From Neodiprion pinetum (Eukaryota > Arthropoda > Insecta > Hymenoptera > Diprionidae), in assembly GCF_021155775.2 (NCBI RefSeq), contig NC_060232.1, positions 9,369,257 to 9,433,256 on the forward strand: a stretch of 64,000 nucleotides of DNA, given 5' to 3'. Both the position numbers and the translations under genes were made by a program. The notes below the pieces were generated by a model that made no database searches, was not told the DNA's origin, and saw only the letters and a program-made list of their open reading frames with translations. Below are positions 22,521 to 35,782 of the stretch, piece after piece (position 1 is the stretch's first letter; each line of letters starts with the position of its first letter).

Positions 22521-25097
22521 TTAATACAATGTATTCTGCTTCTCGTTTATAACAATCTTTGACGGCAATGTTAACGCCTTCATGACTTCAATGTCTTTCA
22601 ATTTTTCGACGCCTTGTGGACTCCTGGTTTTCTTCCTGAAATAGCAAAATATCTTGTCAAAACATGTACACGTAGAGTAACAGTGTTTACACCGTGTATG
22701 GCAAAATTTCTGGCTTCGCATAGAAAGTAATAAGAAAGAACATACTTTCCAAAGTGTTCGCCATCCTGTATAGACTCAGGCAATTTCGCGTTCAATGTTT
22801 CTGGGAGGTAGAGTGACAGGAGGCCGGCGAGGAATGAGCATGAGCCAAAAATTACAAGCGGCAATGGTGCCCACACTTCAGCCTGTGAATAGAAATGTGA
22901 GTTCACGATTCGCGACCGAAAATGTAACATCATCCTCAACGGATCGATAATACTCGTTAGCCTCTGACTAATTCTGAATCTCACCAAGTGATTAATGTAT
23001 GGTGCTATTATCCCGCCAATTCTAGCGGAAAACGAACATGCTCCGAGACCGATATTTCTTAAAGCGGTAGGGAATTGTTCTGCCGCTACTACGTAGACTG
23101 CACCGTACGACGAGGTGATCGCTAGTTTCCCCGACATTGCACAAACTACCACCAACCATGGCATACCTGGAATCAGATCGGTTATATAATACGGTTTAGA
23201 AGCTTTATTTCATACTGTTTCATGAGTTTCAGGGACTGAAACACTCCGCTACTAGATACGTTGAATTCAAATTTTTTCTTGCCAATTTTAACACCAGGCA
23301 ATCAAACGTCTTCCAGTCAGGGTGGAAAAAATGATGTATCAATCGTAATTATACGCGGTTGACTTGCGTTCGACTCACCAGCAGGAACTAACACCGTAAG
23401 AAGCAACGCTATCCCAGCGATCAGCATGCATCCGCAGAGTATGACTTTTCTTCCCCATTTGTCCAACGTGAATAGCAGGAACAAGTAGGCCGGCACTTCC
23501 ACAGACGCAGCAATGCCGAAGTTGACGAACTCGTTACCACCGAGGTTGGAAGTGTTCCAGGATAGTCCGTAGTAGGTACAGCTGTTCACGAACCTGAAAA
23601 TCAGACGAACGAACGAACGACCTTTAATAATCGGCAAAACAGCACACGTAGAAACATGTCATCATCGCTTAGTCGCTGTGAAAGATCAACTTCCTACCAA
23701 GTGAAGAAAAGCAGCAGGCTCTTTTTCCTTAGGTTTGGATATCACAGGAGATCGATCATCGACGCCTTTTCAATATCCTGCTTTGACGTGTCACTTTCAC
23801 TGTTTATCAAACTGTCCAAAGTATCGCGAGTCAGTGCAACCCCATTCTTCAGCGACGCGTTCTGAAGCAGATCCTTAGCGTCCTCCACTCGACCCTTGGT
23901 CAGCAGCCATCGGGCAGATTCAGGTATAAACCTGTGACATTCATTACAAGTTCAGTCAAGTATCCTCGGAGGAGACATGTATTATTGTTCTCGATGGAGT
24001 TGGATAGATTCTTACCACCAGTAAGCGAGGAACACGATGCTGGGAATGGTGAATACTACCTGTAACGTTCTCCAATTCGTGAAAAAGTACGCAAGTCCAG
24101 CTGTCAGGATGTAACCCGATGTGAAAAATAGTTGACATCCCATCCCAGCTGCCAGTCTCTTCTTTGGACCAACCATTTCGAGTGCTAACGATTATAATAA
24201 AGCAATTCAAGTCAGAATAATGTGACACGTCTTACCGATATGCGCTATAATGAACAAGACACGACGCGGCCCGATCACTTTATAATGTATAAGTATTGTT
24301 CGAGGAGCAACACTAGCAATTTTCCAATCGTGAACGTGATTTGAAAGCGTTGGAAATGTGGAATAAAGAGTTCTCACCGATAACGTAAGCTACTAAAAAC
24401 ACCCCACTCGTTGTCGATCCTACTATCATTCTTGAGATCATGTACGAAACGTACTCCGGCGAAACGGTAACGAGTATTCCACCGATCAGTTGCGTGATCA
24501 ATGCTGAAAAGAAGGCAGCACGGCGACCGTATCTGTCGGATAGTCCGCCGAAAATCATCGAACCCAGCATCACTCCAACCATGAAAATTGAGTCACCGAT
24601 GGCCCTTAACCACCCCTTGTTGCAAACCAGATTCCACTAAAAATAGCGCGTTATATATTCAATCTAAAGTGACGAAAGATAACCTAGGATAGATAAGATG
24701 GACAGATAAAATTTGACATTACCTCGGTTGTTGCCGTCAGCGCGTACTGACTTTTGTCATACACGAAAGAGTCGCATTCCACTACGGTCAGTTGCCTTGA
24801 TACATTTCCACCTTGATCGGCAAATTCGGTGTTATCGTATCTCTCGCACCGTGACCAGCTTTCAGTTTTGTTATCCCACGGGTATCTCATATTTATGATG
24901 TCCGGTGACAGATAGAACGTTGCATTTTCTGGATTCTCGTTTGGTAGCATACATCTGAAGTCTGTTTTCGCCGCCAAAAATACTCCACCCATCTTGTGGA
25001 AGGCGCAACATATCGCTGGCAGGCACAAAGTGAAATATATCCTACGTTGGTATCGTCCGAATTCTCCCATGTGTGAAATAACGTCATCGTAACCCAT
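22521..25097 (-). pseudogene. Orct: Orct-type transporter, copy C, with in-frame TGA (nascent pseudogene or allele)
   Basis: Eight exons, 5' to 3': 25097-24723, 24636-24378, 24184-24016, 23931-23698, 23593-23379, 23166-22985, 22882-22746, 22635-22521. They would join to 561 codons. Features: MGYDDVISHMGEFGRYQ, MFS motif GGLSDRYGRRA, PESARWLL, AEQFPTALRN, and a basic tail KKTRSPQGVEK ending at TAA 22523-22521. Exon 4 contains TGA at 23744-23742, codon 331, where copies A, B and D have AGA (Arg). Everything else, including all splice sites, is intact. Truncation there would remove the second half of the carrier. It could be a recent pseudogene, a segregating null allele, a sequencing error or, less likely, a readthrough site. 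It is closer to D than to A and B. Confidence 0.88.
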
Positions 25098-26401
25098 TTT
25101 TGGCGATTTTACTCAGATTTATTTATCTTTTAATCGAGCAATTGATGAGCTTTCGATAGTTTGTCACCGTATTCGAAGAAACTTTAACAGGCGTTTGATC
25201 TCTATTGCACGACTCTGCAGGTATTGGAACGATGGGAAGTCTTCGATACCAATTTGCACTGCCAAACTTCTTCGGAAAACCTTATCTCCTGGAATACGAA
25301 ACGAAAGGTGTGATTACACGTGTGGAAAAATTACAAAAAAATTTTGTAATTCGCATAACAATGTTTCCAGTTTTATCGCATCGTAAGGGAACATATTGGT
25401 ACATTCCTACTATTATCACTGCAGTCATAGATTTTCGAAGTCCGGTTGTTACCGTTAGCGCAGTGTCAATCAGACGTTCCGAACTTCTTCATTCGCCGTT
25501 CTCCGCTAATCTTACGTTAAGGTAATTCCTTGGTCAATCTAAAGCCCTTTGCTGTATATGGGACTTGAAGTGACTGTTAATAGGAACGAAGTGAATTCCT
25601 TATTTGAATCCCTTTGTTGAATATCAGACCAAATGACTGACCGAAAACGCGAAAAGGATTTTTTGGAAAATTGGATTTTTAACGTGGCGCTTATGGTCGT
25701 TTCAAGTTTTTTCAAAACAAAAGTAAATAATAAAATTTTCATTTTTGATTGACAGAAGTCAATTATACATTGAGATGTATGAAAATAATGGAACTATACA
25801 CTTGCTATTAATTGTATCTTATGAGAACGGCAGTGAAATGAAGAACTATGGACAGAACTTTGTCGATAAAATTATAATGACACCCGAGTTATTTGAGATG
25901 ACTCTATGCATCGTGTTCAATACTATTAAACGGCTAATAATGTGCTAATAAGTGGCTAGCTAATGTAATAAATTTTTCATTTAGCACAATTTGCAACCTT
26001 GTACCATTGCATAATCGTTCCGATGAATTTATAGTTAACGCAATAGAACAACTATATACTTCTCACTTTGAAAATTAATTTATCCGGTGAAAGACCATTC
26101 GACGTCAATGAAGTGATGCACTTGATCGGAAGTGTGTCATCGGTATCTGCATTATTCTCATTTCTACCAGAACGAGATTAAGTAATAGCAGAATCAAAGT
26201 TTTTGTGTATATTGAAATTTGATATCCGGTATCGTTGACGACGAAAATACCTGGTTTCAAATTATTGTACATTTTCTGAAATTTAATCAACTGTACCGCA
26301 GCTGTTCTAAATCACACAATGTTACGTTGACAATTCAAGGTAGAATTCTATCTAATAGTTTCTTTAATCAAGACACAGACGCATGTTTCGTGTCATGTGA
26401 T
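25098..26401. other. Intergenic, 5' side of copy C
   Basis: No gene recognised. Two overlapping open frames at 25195-25525 and one at 25745-25948 have no motif, and their composition is like the surrounding AT-rich sequence. The promoter of C is expected here but is not recognisable. Confidence 0.45.
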
Positions 26402-26965
26402 GAATGTGGTTCGATTCTACAGAAATCCAGTTCTACAGAAAAAACCTTGCACAGAATATGTTCTAAAGACTCATTTCGTAGAAGGAAAGAAACTCGAGAT
26501 TCATATCAGAAATAATTCTGCATGAATTATTCCACCGGATAATTATTCTCCGGAATATTTTTCTAGATAAATTTTTTTACGCATTATTTTTGTACTACAG
26601 ATTGTCTTTGACACAACGCGCATTCTGAACAATCACCGAATCGTCAAAATCATACATTTAATCGTGGATTTCGTACGTTTTGATCTAATTTTATTTCATT
26701 CTATCTAATCTAATTCAATTTAAATTATTTGCGTTGAATTTGTGTTATGTCGAATGGGTATTGTGTTGGATATATGAAACTAGAGGGCTACGTTAAATAT
26801 TCTGTTGAAAAATATTTAGCAGAACAATTTTCCTGTAGAATAAATAGTGCAGAATTATTTCTGATGCGAATCTCGAATTCCTTTGCGTAGAAAAATATTT
26901 CTGTAAAATATATTCTGTAGAACAGTTTTCCCGTAGAACTAATTCTCGTAGAATCGATTCTCCTC
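26402..26965. repeat. Imperfect palindrome built of TCTGTAGAA-like units
   Basis: The segments 26495-26521 and 26849-26875 are inverted copies with two mismatches. Weaker inverted similarity extends outward and inward, with a centre near 26685. The outer parts repeat variants of ctgtagaa(c/t)a and its complement every 15-20 bases. It looks like an old MITE with repetitive subterminal sequence; the true ends are not clear. Confidence 0.55.
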
Positions 26966-29900
26966 CCACATGATGAATACTATCGACCGCATCATCGTGA
27001 CGCAACGCTGCCCTTCGGATGAGTGAACACACAAATAATATCCCGGATCGACATGTGTTCGCAAATTGTGCGACGTGTTTACCGTAGGTGAAGTCTTGTC
27101 AAGTGTTTCAAAGAAATTAGGTACGGGGTATGACTTCGTTGCTTCCTCACATACTTGTAAATTTTTCATGCTTCAATATCAACCAGCTTTTATAATAAAT
27201 CTTATTATTATAAATCTTATAATAGTGCTTTATTTTTTCACGATAATAGATGCAGGCGATCAAAAACGCAATGTAGGACCCAGGAATTCCATATCTTCTA
27301 TATTATTTCAATTCAGTCTATTCTTGTGTTTCGTAATAGAAAAAATCTGGTTACATTTTTCTCATCATTACCTTCGAAATTACCAATTCAATTCTTCCTG
27401 ATATTAGGCATATTAGGAAACATGAGTGATTTCACGCTACTCTCCGTTTACAAATTAAAACTTTTTATAAATTAAACTTTGAGACGGAAAATATCATTCC
27501 TAATATTTTGCCAGGGGATGCGAAAAAACGCGGAATCGAACTAACGTAACGATATTTTTTTATTTTTGTTTTTAACCTTACGAATTATCCGCATAAGGTT
27601 TAAGAATAGATATCCTTCTTCAAGTTCGACGCAACTGCAGTTCTGTAATACCAATTTTGAACAATGCACCGAGTCCCAGGTTAATAGACGTATAATATCC
27701 GAGAACGTTCCGTAACGTTGTGCGTTGTGACTAAATGTACAGGAATTACGTTGCGTGTAAAAAGTGAGACGCAGTCAAAACTTGTTTGCAGGCAATTCAA
27801 TTTATGCATAGTAAAACGGCAAAGTATTAGTCCAATGTATTCAGGGTATTACGTACAAGGAAACTCGACTGCTTCTGTAATGTTCAGGTATCATACATTT
27901 GCTTTACCTGATAGTTGTAATAATTCACCGATGGATAATTGGCTTATCGGAATAGTTTCTGATTCTTCCTCGAATCGGTGCTTGTGTGTTTACCTAATCG
28001 GCTATGCTCAACACGTAAGTACAGCAAATTTCGCTGGTGATTAGGCGAAGGGGGTATTTCATCGTATTATATTTCCACATATTATTACCTACATATGCTA
28101 CCCGCGCGTTTTTCTCAGTACGAAATTAAACACTAAATAACTCCTAGAACGTAGACTTTTCTTGTCAATTATTTTTTGCCCATTTTATTTATGTCCCAAA
28201 GAAACTAACCATGTCTCAAGAACTTATTCTTGATATATTTACTCGAACAATCTAAAACCGGTTGTAAGCTAATTCTGTTCGCCACTAGGATTACGGTTTT
28301 TTAGTTCAGCGCGCAGAGGTAGCAGATAAATTTGCAATATCGACAGCAATGGGATAAAGTGTTGACATTTACTCAACGCGTATCTGATTTATTCACGATT
28401 TTATTTTTACAATCGAGTCGGATAACATTTACTTCTTCGTACTAATCTTCGTTGATTCGATCCGTATGAAAATTGATGAAAACACATGGCCACTAGTTGT
28501 TTAGATTCGTATTTTCATTTGTCCAGAAGTGTAAGAATGGTGAACAACAAACAGGATATCGACAATGAACGATCAGGAATACAGTGAGAGTTTTTTTGTT
28601 CTTGATACAGGGAATGCTGAATTGTTGTATATGGATCTATAGAATATTCTCATTGACATGATAGGTCGAAAAAGTGAAAAAAAGGGACTTTCGAGTAAAC
28701 CTAAAGTTATCTTTGATTCACCAAAGATCGACTGAAAATCCTCCGCATTTGTGCATTAACATGTATAGAATACATGTATGAAATGATAAATATACGGCTG
28801 TTCCTTTTAGTAATTATTATTTTTATCACTAGGGTAAAAAACTTGTTCACTTTTACACGCGGATGTCTTTTTTCCACTGTCGAAGAAACGATAACTTTAC
28901 GTACGAAAACGCAGGAAAAAAAAAGCTCCAGAACGAGTTGACGGATTTCAATGATTTTGGGCTCAATCGACGCGACTTTTCTAAACTTAGAACCAATTGG
29001 ATTTTGGCTTTGATCGGATCGCTACTTTTTGAATTACTTAAATAACAATATTGTAAAAAATAAAATAAAAATTATGATATCTTTAGGATGAATGAGTGGA
29101 CTCGGATTATAATTGGTACCATAAGATTTTATCGATCGGTGATCACGAATCAAAAGTCAGATTTGCAAAATTTAAATTTGTCAAAGTAATCGATTACATA
29201 CGTACACAAACACACGTCTATCTGAAAATAATTAGAGGTGATACTACAATAAACTTCAAAACGTGGTGATCAAGGGAAAATTCAACTTTTCAATATAATA
29301 ATTTCCTTCTTTCTCTGTAAACAGAGAAACCGGGAAGTTGAATAATTATTTGAAAAGAAAGTAATGATCGATGGATTTTGCTTTGAAGAAGCAACAAATA
29401 GTCTATAATTTCACATCCTTCCATTTTTCATGGAACAAGATGAAATCGTATGTGTATTTTCTTATCGTACTTTGTAAAATATCGTCAACTCTGTTGAAAT
29501 TGAATTTCGCAGAGACAAAACTGCACTCACTCGTTTTCACCTCCGGACGCCGACGGTTCTCGCAACTCTGCACGATTATCGCAAAACCTACCTTGATTTA
29601 TATCAATGCAACGTGACCGGAGTCTCAAGGAAAACAAACTCCGATTATTGGAAAACCCCGGAGGACCTCGACTTCGAATAGGTGGGGGAATAAATGTACG
29701 AAGGATGGTCGAGGTGGGACCATTCCTGGGATCACGGAACATGAACGCAGGCACCTCTGACGTTTCAAAGTTGCCAACACTTTACCGAATGCCTGCAATG
29801 TGAGAATAGGAAAAAAAGCGCAGATACTCCACGATCGTACGACACGGGTAACAAAAAATTTTGCCGCATCGGCATCGTCGGTTATCCATGTCTGTAGTTA

Positions 29901-32505
29901 GCTACACTGCAAAAACTTTGCATTGCAAATTTAAGCGGTATTGTTCCTGAGCGTACGCGAATGGCGATGGAAATAGAAGTCCAGGTATTGAACGTAAGTT
30001 CTGCCTTTCATTCATTCCGCGAATCCATCCACGAGATAATGCCGCAATCCTTTATTCATACGGATCTTGTTAACCGATCTCTGTAACCAAGGAACTGATA
30101 AAACTTGATGTCATCAGTTTGGTACGTTATTGTGGAATGAGAGATAAACAAAATTTGGACATAGGAATTAAATTAACAAATATTATCGACATGCATTTGC
30201 ATTTAGAATAGCTGAAGCGAATTCGATGAAAATTAAATAACGCAACGATTTTGGGAGCTGGAAAGAAATAGGGTTAAGAATTCCTCGCAGGTTACCGTAA
30301 AATCTACAAGCCTTCAAGCTATTCGCATAATATTTAACGCGTATTTCTGTAACAGCATATAATTTTCTAAGTATTAAGTTCTCAACTCCCGAACCAAAAA
30401 CTTTTCTTTTGTGAGTAACAAATAATTCATTCATTCAGTCGTTCGTTTTTTTTTTTTGCAATGATATTTGACGAGTAATCGAATTACACTTGAGAAATAT
30501 GAAATTTTTTTTCAATACCTTTGTGATTCGGACTGCGACAAATATTTTCGAAAATTTAACATTACCCCTGATTCCAAGGAGATATTGCACGGATGAGCCG
30601 TCACTTCAGTGTTGAATAACAACCTAGGCTGGAATCAGGTTTTTATATACGTGTGACAAATGTTACTTCAGTACTAATTAATTTATTGAAACATATTGGT
30701 GACACCTGTATACATTGAATTGAATGAAAAAGTCTGAGTACAGCATCCACCGGAGCGAAAACTCCTACACAATAATTAAGTATATTTTACAGTGTCACGC
30801 TGCGTCAATCGCTATTGTAACAAGTGTCGACAAAAATTATAAATAGGCGATATACCATGTGTGAGGATTAAGGGACTATTATAGTTACCTGTGCGATAGG
30901 TTATTGGCTATCCATTTGACGCGTTATTTAGTTATTCTATCGTTTGTGTAAATTAAAAATTTTTGCATACGACAAAAACATGTTTCAGATATTAACCAAT
31001 TATACCACTTCAAGCGGAGTTAATTTCCTAACGCGGCGTAATTTTTTACTCGTCAAGTTTCGCTCAGATTTTTGTTAAAGAATACAAGACCGACCATCGA
31101 TTTCACTCCTGATCAGACGTGTCGGTCAAGAAATTATAGAAAATTAGCACGATGCGAATGTACGAGACGTATTTCTAATTATCCAATAAAGAGGATTATA
31201 AAAAATTGCTCCCTTGTTAGCTTCTTTCGTATTCTTTTCCTCCTCCCCATCAATGGACCTAATAATTATAGACTTAACTTATAGGTACACAATTGATCGT
31301 AATGGGTTGTATACTGATAGGAATGTCGCGGTGTAACCAAAAAGGAAAAGATGCGGTACTCGTCCAGGAATTCTCAATTCAGATTACATAGCTGTTTATA
31401 TAAGTCTAAACGTAAGTCGAGAATGCTCGAAAAGTCCTGTAACTCATGGAGTTGAAATCGCGAAAAATTATTAATGTAGCTGACAATTGAAGATTTTCAA
31501 CATACGTTGTGATTTTTGTGTGGTTTAACACAGTCATATTTGTCCACGAAGTAATTGCAATTGGTTTCATTTATATATCAATGGGAGTATTTTCCTCTCA
31601 ATTTCACTCATTGCTTCCAACTTTTACCACGTATAGTTCAGCCGCTATTTAATTTTTCGACAAGTAAGATCGATTTCACGTGCATATCGATTCTAAGATA
31701 CCGTAAGAAAGATATTTGTACGTAAACCTCAAAAATGGACCCTGATTCTCGCTGATTGTAATAAGGAAAAAAAAGATGACGATAAAAAATAGGCATTAAA
31801 AACAGTATCAAAATCTGCTAGAGTTCCGTACACCGGAATCATTAACTAGATATAATAAATATAAGTTTCATGCCTCTCGCGGTTGGCGCACTTTGCGAAA
31901 ACCACAAAGAGGCGGTAACTAATTCCACGAAATTATGCGGACGGCATTATTGATCGTAGAATTAGTTTAACGTTGTCGTTGACATCGGTGGATGGAAACT
32001 GATGTCCATTTATACATCGTATCGATTCTGCTGTGCGCAACTTCACCGTTTGCAATATCATCCGTTTTGTTTCTCGTTATACACTCCGTTTCCTTGGGTC
32101 TTCAACGGTTTCATTATCTCAATATCAGTCATCTGTTTCACGTCTTCCTCGTCATCACCGCGTATCTTCCTAAAATAGACAAACTCGTGAATTCAAGCGA
32201 TTTCAGATGGTAATTATTATTTTAACTCTTCGATATTTCAATATTTTTCGCATTTTGTTATTACAATAATCTCTTGCGCTATCCTGTTTTCATTTTAAGG
32301 AACGGCAGTCGATGAATCACTGCGAAAAACACGTCTATCGATAATTGAACGTTGAATATCAGTATCTCAAACACTAACCGGTTCTCGGACATCCAATGTG
32401 TTTACGTTCATTGACTAGAAACGTGAGGATATGAAAAAAATTTTATGCTCATTTTCCCCGAAGCCGAGGGATCGGTTTTAATCACTTATCGATTTGATGT
32501 ACACG
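26966..32505. other. Intergenic, no gene recognised
   Basis: A 5.5 kb AT-rich interval. The longest open frames (27066-27401, 27718-28044, 29371-29616) have no domain, signal or repeat that I recognise and are probably chance. A missing last exon of transporter D could lie here, since D's exon 7 ends at a good donor at 32887. I could not identify one. Confidence 0.4.
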
Positions 32506-32813
32506 TGATTTCAAGATTTCACGGATTTCAAATGATTTCAAAAGATTTCGAAAGATTATAAAAGACTTCATGGGATTTCGAAGGATTTTTCAAAATAAAA
32601 TTTCAAGGATTTCAAAATATTTCGAGGATCTTAAGAGATGTCAGAAAACTTCAAAAGATTTCGGGGATTTCAAAGGATATCAAAAGTTTACAAGAGACGT
32701 TATGAGATTTTAAAGAATTTTTTCAAAGGGAAATTTCAGAGATTACAAAATATTTCAGAAGATTTCAAGAGATTTCACAAGATTTCCGGAAAATGGTACA
32801 CCAGATTTCACGA
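32506..32813. repeat. Short-period degenerate satellite (GATTTCAAA-like)
   Basis: About 300 bases made of 9-11-base units related to agatttcaa and agatttcga, repeated some 25-30 times with many substitutions. The array stops five bases before the in-frame stop of transporter D, so it occupies the 3' flank or last intron of that gene. It contains no open frame. Confidence 0.75.
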
Positions 32814-32817
32814 GTGA

Positions 32818-35782
32818 TTAACTCGTCGACCGAACCCAATTTCTTGGCTTCCTCAACAATGACTTGACTGGTGGCCTGAATACGTACTTTCCGAATTGTT
32901 CACCGTCCTGTATCGATTCTGGTAACTTTTTGTTCAGCGTTTCCGGGAGAAGCAGTGACATTATTCCGCCAATCAGTGCGCAGACGCCAAAAATAACCAT
33001 CGGTAAAGGTGTCCAAATTTCCGACTGTAAGCGTAACGAGAAACCGGCGTGAGAATCGAGGAGGAATCGTCGAGTAATATCGTTGCAGTTGAATCACTTA
33101 CCAAGTGGTTGATGTACGGTGCTATGACTCCCCCTATCCGGGCAAAGGTCGAACAAGCTCCAAGACCGACGTTTCTAATCACAGTGGGAAACTGTTCGGC
33201 AGTAAATACGTAAACGGCACCGTAAGAGGATGTGATTGCCAATTTTCCCAGCATCGCGAAAAGCGTGACCATCCACGGCATATCTGCACGGTGAAATTAC
33301 AAGGAAGGATATGAAATAGGATCTCGGATGAGGATCGCAATTGTCAAGCCTGGTATAACGCTACTCACTCGCTGGAACAATTAATGTCAGGAGCAACGAC
33401 GTCCCGGCGAGTAACATACAACCGCATAAAATAATCTTTCTTCCCCATCTGTTTAACGTGAAAAGTAGGAATGTGTAAGCTGGTACTTCAACGAGGCCAC
33501 CAATTAAAAAATTCACGTAATCGTTACCTCCGAGATTGGAAGTGTTCCAAGACAGTCCGTAATACGTACCACTGTTTACAAACCTGTGGAAGCGGAAAGG
33601 GGGAACAAATTGATTACCAATACATTCGATTTCGATAAAACGTCGTGACGTTGTTCTAGCGCGTTCAATCGGAAATACGGATAAAGTTCTGACCAGTTGA
33701 AGAAAAGCAACAGGCTTTTGTTCCGCAAATTCGGATATCTGAAGAGGTCGAGCAACGTCGGCTCGTTCATATCTGGCTTGCTGTCGCTGTCGCTCGTCAG
33801 CAAATTATCCAAAGTGTCTTTTGGTAGGTCTACACCGTTCTCCGCGGATGCCTTCTGGAGTAAGTCCTTCGCCTCCTCCACGCGTCCTTTGGTCAGCAGC
33901 CATCGGGCGGATTCGGGAATAAACCTATCGGCAGTAAGATAATTATGTGCAAGATGGGTTTCGTTGTAATAGCGGTTAAGATGTCGTTAGAGTTGTAAGA
34001 AAATTTGGTCCAGGTGACCGTTTGTCGCGATTATACCAGTCAATACGGTACATTTGGGTTATTGCAAGATCGAATCTGTTTCTTTAGCTTGTAGCATCTT
34101 TTTCTTTTTTTTTTGTGACGATTAAAGCGTCAACATCAATTCATTGTTGTATAAAGTATTAGTAAGTACCGGTAACAGATGCTAGATTTTTCAATTACAG
34201 TGAGAAAACCGATTTTCACTTCGTACCAACAAGTATATGTAAAAAATGAGACCAGTTAATCTCCTTAGGGTAACCACAACTGGAAATTTCTCTTCGTGCA
34301 AAAACGCGCTTACCACCAATAGACGAGGAATGCCAGACTCGGGATGGTGATGGCGATCTGCAGATATCTCCAATCGGTAATGTGGTAGGCAAAACCGGCA
34401 ACGAGGATGTACCCAGTGGTGAAAAAGAGTTGGCAACCAACGCCGGCTACCAATCGTTTCTTTGGTCCGACCATTTCGAGCGCTGAAACACGAACAATGT
34501 TTTATAAATCAGAATTGGATCGTGCCGTGCAGGTTTCGAAACTATTCTCTATTCACCGTGAAAGAGAAAGAGAGAGAGGCGAAAGGCATGAACTCGTCCT
34601 TACCGATAACATAAGCCACCAGAAACACCCCGCTGGTTGTTGAACCCAGAATCAATCTGAAGATTACATACGAAATGTACTCGGGGCACAGGGCGACAAT
34701 TATGCCACCGACTAATTGTATCACCAGCGACAAGAAGAATATTGGTCTTCGACCGTAGCTGTCGGAGAGTGCACCGAATATCATTGAACCCACCATAACT
34801 CCCACCATGAATAACGAGTCACCCGTTGCTCTAAGCCATGCCTTTTTGCAGACCAGGTTCCACTGAAACAGGAAAGTCGGCAAAGGAACGTGTTAATTGG
34901 CGGTACGATGGAACGATGGAAGTCAAAGTCCCTCCTTCACTGTTTGTTGCTGAAATTCTCAATCGTTCTTCGAAGCTTCTCGGTATGCTGTTATGAATTA
35001 TGTAAACGAGTCTGCGGATATATGCTTTAAGTAGCAACTCTCACCTGAGTCGTGGTCGTGAGTGCGTACACTGTTTTATTGTAAACAAAGGAGTCGCACT
35101 CGACAACTGAGGCATTGAAGGTAACATTCGCACCGGACTGATAGTAATCTTCTGAAAAATCTATGTCGTATCTTTCGCACTGTGAAAAGGTCTTGGTTTT
35201 GTTGTCCCACGGGTAGGTCATATTCATAATATTGTCGGGTAAGTCCAGGGTCGCGTTTTCCGGATATTCGTTAGGTCTCAGACACCGGAAGTCAGTCTTC
35301 GCGCCAAGAAAAACACCGCTCATTTTATGAAAGGCGCAGGATATCGCTGGCAGGCACAAAAGCAGGTATATCCTCTTTTGGTATCGTCCAAATTCACCCA
35401 TGTGCAAAATCACGTCGTCGTAGGCCATATTTTTCTTCTTCGCTTTTCCCTCCTCCGATATTCCGTTTTGAAAATTTCCCTCCGATGGGGCTGATATTGT
35501 ACCGTTTTGCGGAATTAATTTCTCTTTGCAGAACGGTTCCTTAGAGTCCGAATTTGCGATGGGCGAGTCGACGATTATTATCAACGGCACTTGTTCACCA
35601 CTTTCATCAAATTTTTCAACCTCTTCCGATCGCTTCACGCGTTCGTTTGCTCTCAAAGCTTCCTCAGTCTTCGCTACGACATCATTAGTTATACATACTT
35701 CGCTAGTGTTATCAATTTCCTTGAAATCGGACCGTACAGAGAGTCGAGGATTCGCTTCCGCTTCTTCGGAAACGTTCGAATC
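32818..35782 (-). CDS. Orct: Orct-type organic cation transporter, copy D, with long N-terminal extension
   Basis: Exons found, 5' to 3': 35782-35045, 34862-34604, 34482-34314, 33924-33694, 33583-33369, 33283-33102, 33024 to 32888 (donor) or 32818 (in-frame stop). Features: MAYDDVILHMGEFGRYQ, FHKMSGVFLGAKTDFRC, MFS motif GALSDSYGRRP (the usual Arg is Ser), PESARWLL, AEQFPTVIRN. The first exon is open for 118 codons before MAYDD and starts at an acceptor, in phase 0, with an upstream stop but no ATG. A 5' coding exon is therefore likely to the right but was not found. Translation could instead start at MAYDD (35428). The 3' end is also open: either exon 7 reads through to the stop at 32818, adding about 22 residues, or it splices to an unidentified last exon. 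The exon 4 donor is the weak GTCAGA. Confidence 0.88.

Noticed and set aside
27718..28044. 108-codon open frame as a coding exon
   Set aside because: No motif, signal peptide or membrane segment, no paralogue in the window and no convincing splice context.
32818..32887. 12-base intron in copy D joining GGAAA to an attcag acceptor
   Set aside because: Far below the minimum intron length. Read-through to the stop or a distant last exon is more reasonable.
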